Part shown: in pieces, positions 56,384-64,000 of the stretch
How the letters are laid out: each line of letters begins with the position of its first letter
How positions within the stretch are numbered: the stretch's first letter is position 1
NCBI GenBank assembly: GCA_025201705.1
Contig: MU616568.1
Span: 1 to 64,000 of the forward strand
Reading direction: 5' to 3'
Source: Dissophora ornata
Taxonomy: Eukaryota > Mortierellomycota > Mortierellomycetes > Mortierellales > Mortierellaceae
Length of the DNA stretch: 64,000 nucleotides
Notes under the pieces: model-generated
What the model was told of the DNA's origin: nothing
The model's input: the letters and a program-made list of their open reading frames with translations, nothing else
The model's database searches: none
Made by a program: the position numbers and the translations under genes

Positions 56384-58978
56384 TCAGACATCCATCTCCT
56401 TCAACACCTTATCCACGATCATATTCCGCCGTTTCGCGTCTAGCGGGGGTCGCGCCAGCACGCCCGAGGATGAAGAGACGTCCTGTCCAACCACAGCATC
56501 CCGCAACGTCTGCACGTACTCGTCCAGTTTGTCTGGGCTCCATTCCAGCACGCCATTTTGAGCACCGCCATGGGTGCTATCTCCTCCAGACATGACTACG
56601 GGCACTTGCAAGAACCCAAATAGGTCCCGTAGGTTCTGCCTTAACGTTATGTTGCGCATCTTCTCCTGCCCGTGAAGATGCTGGAGCGAGTCAAACTTGT
56701 ACTGCAGATCCTGCTCTGGTGCTCCGGTCGTGTGGGGGCTGACCTGGCTATGTGCCGAAGGATTTGCTGATGAAGAAGTCGGTCCTGAAGATGAAGATGT
56801 CCCGTTATTAAAACTGACAGTAGCGAGTTGGTGCTGCAGTTGCTGAACCTGTGCGGTCAAAGCTATAGGAAAGCCCGGAAAAGAGATAGTCAACATCGGC
56901 TTCATTCGTTGCCGCCAAAGACAAGCAAACCCAACACTTTGCTGTGTATCTCTCGTGCGTACCTTGAATGGTGGCATGCATCTCCTTTGTTTCCTCAACC
57001 GAGGCGCCTCCAGACCTGGGTGAGTACTGCTGTTTGTCAGCGAGTCGTGCATGAATTGGGGATCCAGAGTTCGAAAAGTTCGCGATAATGGGACTAGAGA
57101 CAGCCGATCCGAGAACCAAACTGGAGTTCTTGAAGCTCGATGCATCCACACTCTATGATATATTGCATAAGCAACGAGATGAAGAAAACAGTTAGCTCTT
57201 ACGAAGGGGGCGTCCCGTGGCCTCTGTGACCCATGTCCTAACGACTTACAGGATCCAGATCAAATGTCAATCCCTTAATGTTTCTTCACTTACTCCACGA
57301 TTATTCTGGTTGTATCCGCTACTCGGAAATCTCTCCGTTGATCCCATAGAAGGTGAAAGATTGTTGCTAGAAGCATATGGGTAGGAGGGTGAGTCCGCCC
57401 CCGAGTGGCTGTTGTATCCGTATCTACTGATGCCTGGCAGTTTTTGCTTGCCCTCGCCCCCTGAGCCACTGCCAAGGACCGGGTTGGAGGCAGCAGGGCC
57501 TGCACTGCCCAATGTGCGGATGGGCATATTGCTCAGGTTGTTGAGGTTGCCTAGCCCGCCTGCTCCTTGCTTCTTCTTGCTTTTGTCCAGATTTATCAAA
57601 AGCCTGCGTCTCTGTGACTCCGCAGCCGATTCCTTAGTCGTAGCCGCAACGGTCCTCGTCTTTTTCCGGTGGGCTGCGGAACCACCACCATTGCCACCAC
57701 TTGCTGAGCTGCCCAAAACCGCTTCCGTATCATCCACATCAATTTCTTCGGACTCGGAGCTGTGTTCCTTCCTACGACGCTCGGTGGCGTCCGACAATCG
57801 CTTGCTCTTGGAGAATCCCTTTGATCCCGAGGTTGACGAGGCACTTGAAGATGGCACAGACTTGTTCCGACGGCGTTTGTCCTCAGGCTCCTCTTGCATC
57901 GTATGATCCATCATATCTTCGTCCGACTCTGACTCGTAATCGTCTTCGTCTTCGTCTTCGCCCTCCGTTGTGGACTCCCTATAGGACTTACTGCGCTTGG
58001 TCGACCGGTGGAATGCCGATTCTGACGTTGAGGAGTGTTTTGACGACGATTGACTGTCCTTCATTTGCCTCTTCATGATCCTGCTTAAAGCCCCAATGTC
58101 TCGATGGAGGTCACAGAACACCTGTGATTTCTGGCCCTTTGTCATCAGTGCTTCGTTCTGAGCGCAAGTGACATGCAGCACCCTGGAGCAGCTATCGACG
58201 CTGCATTCTGAGCAGACGCCATAGTCTGATTTGCAGATGCAGCAGATCTGTTTGCCAGCCATGGCTGGGTTGAAGACGATGGGATCAAAATCTTCGTTGA
58301 GGCTAGGGTGGAAACGCGCGCATGCCACATGGATATACTGGTTTGGTATCGTCGTGCGCTTGAAGGCCCCATATCTTTGCGGGCAGCAACAGCTAGGCTA
58401 TCCAGAAGGAATGAAGTAGGGAAATCAAGGTTAGTACATCAAAGAGCAAGGCCTTTGAATTCGAGGAAGTCTTATATCATCCGGTTATTATTCCTTGATA
58501 CGCCGCGACATACTGTGTTGTGGATCGGTATCCGATCTTCGCATCTTTGACAATACCAGTTTCCCTCCGGGACGACGTCAACGCCGTAACATTTCTGATG
58601 GACAGGAATATCACAGCCTTAAAATAAATAATAAAAAAAAAAGTTGACATGAATAATCTAGGTCTGTATGGACAGCTCTCAGACAGGAGCAATTGAAGCC
58701 GCTGCACATCTAAGGAGCATAAGATAGCGTGTCCATTACTAACCAGGGCCATCGCAGAAGAGGATCTTGTTATGCGCATATGACTTTCCTGACCCGCAGA
58801 CAAGACAGTCGGTCTAGCCAACACAGATCAATAAAACAGGACAGATATTAGGTTTCCCTATTTTTTCCAGACTGGTCAAAAATAAAGTCAGGGCGTGACC
58901 TGAATCAGGTCAGAATCAAAAGCCTGTGCCATTTACCTCGGCCGGGGTGGAATGTGGACTTGATCCGTTGCTCGACAT
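56384..58978 (-). CDS. AF10/AF17-like double PHD-finger chromatin protein
   Basis: Six exons with closed phases: 58978-58937, 58813-58744, 58617-58514, 58397-57294, 57152-56963, 56862-56384; 662 residues. The first PHD finger (about 16-72) reads CLVCGSG... [19 protein letters not shown]... [11 protein letters not shown]4HC3 extended PHD follows (about 75-190, [11 protein letters not shown]... [11 protein letters not shown]... CCICK... HVTCAQ). Next come acidic and Lys/Arg/Ser-rich disordered regions. A C-terminal coiled coil ([16 protein letters not shown], about 504-520) matches the position of the AF10 octapeptide/leucine-zipper part. Family members read histone H3 tails and, in animals, recruit the DOT1L methyltransferase. 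A nuclear role is inferred. Shares a 390-bp divergent promoter region with the acetyltransferase at 59,371. Confidence 0.88.
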
Positions 58979-59370
58979 GAGGACTGACAAGGACTCTGCC
59001 GCGTGTCCTTTTGTTACAGAAACAAGGTAAAAAAAGAAATGGTTATTTATATCCATTTCCACTTGGATACTAGCCCATGACATTGCCCGATTCCTATCCT
59101 AGACAACCAACGAAGTGATCCGGACTTACCTACGATGGAAGTGCCGGTGAACAGCAAAGAAGTTGGGATGGAGAGATGAAGTATCGAGTGTGGAAGGGAG
59201 GGCTATTCTGACCCAAAATGATACACCCTTGTAGCAAAAACGGAACGATTGGAGCAGAAAAAGCAAAATCAAAAAAGCAGGGTTTTCATACAAAATAGCC
59301 CTTAACATGTTTCGTCGCCCAAACCGGCGAAACCCTCGTGTTGCGAGCAATCGCTTTTCTTTCCACTACC

Positions 59371-60683
59371 ATGACTGTCCCTTCTAACGCCTTGCCCGAC
59401 TCCAGGGCGTCCGCTGGCGCTTTTGTCCACAACGACATTCACCTCATTCATGCGACCTCGCCAGAGATCATCAAGCGTACCTGGAACAACACCCGCATCG
59501 AGTGGGGAAGGACATACGACGCCGATACATACACCGCCCGTGAGACACTCCTCTCCAGCCAGGACTTCACAAACAACGGCAAGCTGAAAGTATGGATCTT
59601 GGTCCCGAAGACCTTTGACTCAGCCAATCCTGATCTGGACCTTATCCTCTCTTCTGTCGAATCCTTTGAGCGGCCTGGCGTTGTTGCCACAAAGGAGCAA
59701 GGTGTTCGGGATGTACTTTCCGTCAGTGTTGCCACGGTCTTTACCCCAGCACACTATAGAGGCAACGGATACGCCTCATTGATGATGAAGTAATGTGATC
59801 TCGTCTCCATTTTCGCACCTGCAGTCGATTGTACACCTGAGCATCACAGTAGCCGGCTGCTGACTGACGTTCTATCTCCTGCTGCTAGGCTGCTCTGGAA
59901 AGAGATCGAAAAGATGGACGGCGTTTCCTTCACGTTCCTGTACTCGGATGTTGGGCCAACTTTCTATGGCCGCGTCGGCTGGACACCCCGGAGATCAGAC
60001 GAGATTGTGATCCCCGCTTCCCCCTCGCTTGCGGTCGCCGTTGGTCACTCAGCCACCCTTGAAAATGTGACAGATCAAAATCTGTCAGAGCTCGTCGAAA
60101 GAGACGCTCAGTTGCTACGTGAGACACTGCAGGCGCAGTTGGACAGCTCCAGCAGCGAAGACAAGGTTCTTGTTGCAGCGATGCCCGAGATTAATTGCAT
60201 CAACTGGCTGCATGCACGCTCCAGATTCACTGCCAAGCATGGCCTCAAGCTGGAGCAGCCTCAGATCGCAGTCTTGGGCGCTAAGGACACTCAGAGCGAT
60301 AGCTTTATACTCTGGTACCATGACCTACTCAACAACCAACTCTACGTCATCCGCTGGCGATTGGATGCTAATGCCGGCTCCAAGGCCGCCCGTGCCCTTG
60401 TCCAGGCTGCTCAGGCAGAGGCACAAAAGTGGAACCTGGAAAAAGTTATGATTTGGAACCCAGAGCAGTCCCTAGTGGATATCTTGGGCCTGGAGATCAA
60501 GTACCGCGAGGACTCTATTCCTTGCTTGGGCCTCGTCAATTCCATGCAGGACACCAACAATGTCGAATGGCTACTGAACGAGAAATACGCCTGGTAAGTA
60601 GGGCCTGCCTATTCTACAGCGAATGACTCAGTGATTATTCTGTTGACACTGACCACATGACAACACCCTTCGTTAGGTGTTAA
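59371..60683 (+). CDS. LYC1: LYC1-like lysine N-acetyltransferase (GNAT fold)
   Basis: Exons 59371-59789 and 59889-60593; the frame then either stops at TAA 60,595 or is spliced to 60,677-60,683, adding one Cys. About 375 residues. An N-terminal GNAT domain shows SVATVFTPAHYRGNGYASLMM (the acetyl-CoA R/Q-x-x-G-x-G/A loop, here RGNGYA) and FLYSDVGPTFYGRVGW. A C-terminal domain with WLHARSRF and LGLEIKYREDSIP is typical of LYC1. LYC1 of Yarrowia acetylates lysine for catabolism; here the activity is inferred. Start: first ATG in frame; the open frame extends upstream to a GTG at 59,338. Confidence 0.85.
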
Positions 60684-60832
60684 TCGTTCTGTGGTCTGGG
60701 ACCCGAAACTAGATTGCTTATTCCCATATAGTTTATTTGTACATACAGAATTTCTCTACGACCACTCTTTTTTTTTTTTTTTTTTTTTTTTGCAAAATGG
60801 CAGATCGTCTCCTGTGTAAAAAACGAGTAAAT

Positions 60833-62078
<1,246 letters not shown>

Positions 62079-63349
62079 GGTGGGTAGATGATGTATGGAT
62101 GATGTGTGGAGTAGGAAGAAAAAACGAGGGTGAAAAGACAAAAAACAAGCAAGTTCAAGCAAAATATCTCATGCCAGTGGGCATTCGTCACAGTATGGTT
62201 GATATCGCAAATGAGCAATTGGGCATTGGCCACACGCACCCTGCACAGGCTAGAGCAGTAGATGGTTGAAGCATATCCCACCTCTCGCAGCTCAAAGCCA
62301 GGACTGGAGATAGCAATTGTGCGATTGAGGTGGCCATATCCTTCATCTTCATCAAAGTAACAGACATCTAGACGCGTTTTATTTTTGTCTATGCTATGGC
62401 GTAGACCCTCAACCTACGGGATGCGCTCATAATAAAAAGAGAGTAGTGAGCATTGGCAGACTGACCAATGCTCTCGGAGAATATTGGACTTTCTCGGGTA
62501 TGTGACATTTAAATAAACTCAGGGCAGATCCCAGTTCTACCCTTGAGTCACGACTGGTGGACGTGGCATGACCTGAATCATCAACATCACTCGGTCACTC
62601 GGTTGACCCAGAATCGTCTTGGTCTCAGGTTTACATGGAATTCAACTTGATCAGTGACTGAAAGCGAGTCCACTGACACATATTTCCCGCAGTTTTAAGC
62701 GTCGTCCCTTTTTTGGAGGACCAGATCGATGGTGCCCGTTTGCAGGACAGAGTTTTATACAGCCCTGGTAGGTTTTAACGGCCTGGAATGTTAATCATGC
62801 TTGGTAACGAGAGGGCGAAGGAGAATGGCGATGACGATGGCGATGATTGTCCACGACGTTAATCAAGAACAGGAGGAGAAAGGGATGGAAGCGACGGGAT
62901 CTGAGAGTGGTCCGCCTTCTGGAGAGAGGAGAGTGACATCATTTGGATGTCCTTATTTCGTGTTTCTCTCGCGCGAGAGCAAAAAATGATATAATCCGTT
63001 CTGCTCTCGACGCTCTTTTGTGGTGATGCAATCGGGCCAGAGGGGAGTCCGTTGAAAGTGTGCTGCGGGCGTGCGTACCTCTCTTGCCCTTTTCCTGCCG
63101 ATGTCAGGTGTTCGAAACGGATCAACACTGCACCTTTGTCTCACCTGGGTCGCATTGCCCGGATTTGGGCAGGGGTTCCCTTCCTTCCAAACACGCATCA
63201 TGGCCTCGCGAACGTTGCGTATAAATACCCACGTCCTCTTGCCAAATGTCTCGTCTTCTTCTTCATACAAACCACATTCCCACACTTTTCTCTCACACTC
63301 AACCAAACAACCAAGAACTACCAGGCAAATCACCCACACTTCACACATC
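62079..63349. other. Divergent intergenic region, 1.3 kb
   Basis: Between Rab11 (-) and the small protein gene (+). No supported gene; frames at 62,801-63,543 have poor composition. Promoter elements of both genes should lie here, including the TATA box noted separately. Confidence 0.5.
63220..63227 (+). promoter_or_regulatory. TATA box (TATAAATA)
   Basis: TATAAATA 130 nt before the ATG at 63,350, followed by a CT-rich then CA-rich leader. Position and context fit a core promoter with a ~100-nt 5' UTR. Confidence 0.6.
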
Positions 63350-63833
63350 ATGAACTCTGAAATCGACAACAAGGTCATCGAGAAGACCAACCGCGCCCCT
63401 GCCGTCAAGGTCGGAGGTATGCGCGTCCCTGCCGCAGACCACCCAGTCCCCGTCGTCCGCAAGTAAGTAACATAAACGAGCCACGCATGTCCACTTTCGG
63501 TTCCACAATTGCTTCTCGATCCACAAGAACCGCTCCAACTCACTCTTCCTCTTTCCCTCCCACCCCCTTCTGCTTCTTTTCCTCAGGGAATACGAGCGCA
63601 AGACTGAAGCCGAGACAAACGACGAAGAGGAGCGCGAGCTCGAGAAGACAGACAAGTTCGAGTATGACAAACAGAGCAAGATGGCTGCTGCCGATCGCCT
63701 TGCCAGGATGCAGGAGAACCAGCCCAAGCATGAGGCCCAGAACAACTTTCGCCAGAAGGAGAATATCTTTGTCAACCAGCCCATCCTTCACACTCATAAC
63801 AAGTCTGGTGCCGCCGCCTCTGGTCAGCACTGA
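63350..63833 (+). CDS. Small, highly charged unknown protein, 119 aa
   Basis: Two exons, 63350-63462 and 63587-63833, joined at a GTAAGT donor and CTCAG acceptor. The N-terminal part (IDNKVIEKTNRAPAVKVGGMRVP) precedes a Glu/Lys-rich helix (residues about 40-75, ERKTEAETNDEEERELEKTD) and an Asn/Gln/His-rich end. No signal, membrane segment or known domain. Strong codon regularity, a TATA box and CT-rich leader suggest high expression. The hydrophilic composition recalls stress-induced disordered proteins, but that is only an analogy. Confidence 0.75.
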
Positions 63834-64000
63834 GCATTGAAAAAGTGAATGGCATTTTATTTCCTGATTCTGCCCCCTTCGCCATTTTCTTTTCGTAATA
63901 CACGGCCTGAACAGGGCTGTTAATTGTAACAAGCAGCACGCACACCCGTATGTATCGGTAGTAGTGGAGGGCCAGGAGCTTTGCATGAACATGCGACGCA

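Noticed and set aside
62953..63543. Minus-strand frame of 196 codons across the small-protein gene
   Set aside because: It runs antisense over a spliced gene with a TATA box and phase-closed exons; composition is poor and it starts with a non-ATG codon.

Overview
The window looks like nuclear DNA of an early-diverging filamentous fungus, most likely Mortierellomycota (Mortierella, Linnemannia or Podila). This rests on many short GT-AG introns (mostly 80-110 nt), a Glu/Arg/Lys-like fungal gene style with poly-Gln, poly-Ala and Asp/His-rich tracts, a GNAT acyltransferase that I recognise as LYC1-like, and a fungal gene complement (GH18 chitinase with chitin-binding module, Zn2Cys6 factor, KRE9/KNH-like GPI protein, Cdc25-like RasGEF). 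The genus is an inference. I rebuilt exon structures by hand. Where I give exon lists, the reading phases close across every junction unless I say otherwise.

Layout. 1-190 and 781-905 hold two copies of a dispersed repeat; a third lies inverted at 48,780-48,945. 1,105-5,195 (-) is a ZNFX1/Hrr1-type SF1 helicase. 5,921-6,808 (+) is an unknown protein. 7,466-9,803 (-) is a secreted GH18 chitinase. 10,059-11,935 (-) is a Gln-rich Zn2Cys6 factor. 12,901-14,191 (-) is ribosomal protein eL37, and 14,794-16,523 (-) is release factor eRF1. 16,837-17,703 (-) is a kynurenine-formamidase-like hydrolase. 18,034-20,220 (+) is a very acidic, His/Gly-rich protein with one membrane segment. 20,285-27,287 (-) is a 2,043-residue SH3-RasGEF. 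29,191-30,373 (+) is 5-formyl-THF cyclo-ligase, followed by tRNA-Lys(UUU) and a 0.47-kb near-perfect foldback element at 30,886-31,353. 31,472-33,056 (-) is hexokinase. A 10-N assembly gap lies at 34,118-34,127. 34,913-38,519 (-) is GlcNAc-6-phosphate deacetylase with a large insertion. 40,063-41,526 (-) is a probably N-myristoylated unknown protein. 42,960-47,928 (+) is a decayed anoctamin (TMEM16) gene. After a repeat-rich stretch come tRNA-Ile(AAU), CAP/Srv2 (49,326-51,495, +), a GPI-anchored KRE9/KNH-like protein (51,976-52,859, +), an F-box/LRR-like protein (53,240-56,221, -), an AF10-like PHD protein (56,384-58,978, -), a LYC1-like acetyltransferase (59,371-60,683, +), Rab11 (60,833-62,078, -) and a small hydrophilic protein (63,350-63,833, +).

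How the genes relate. There are no operons; genes are independent and on both strands. Two themes recur. Chitin turnover: chitinase, GlcNAc-6-P deacetylase and hexokinase (sugar phosphorylation). Ras-cAMP signalling: the RasGEF and the adenylyl-cyclase-associated protein. Translation is represented by eL37, eRF1 and two tRNAs. The most unusual items are the foldback element, the anoctamin relic whose in-frame stops fall at expected Trp/Gln codons, and the low-complexity insertions inside otherwise conserved catalytic domains (RasGEF and NagA).
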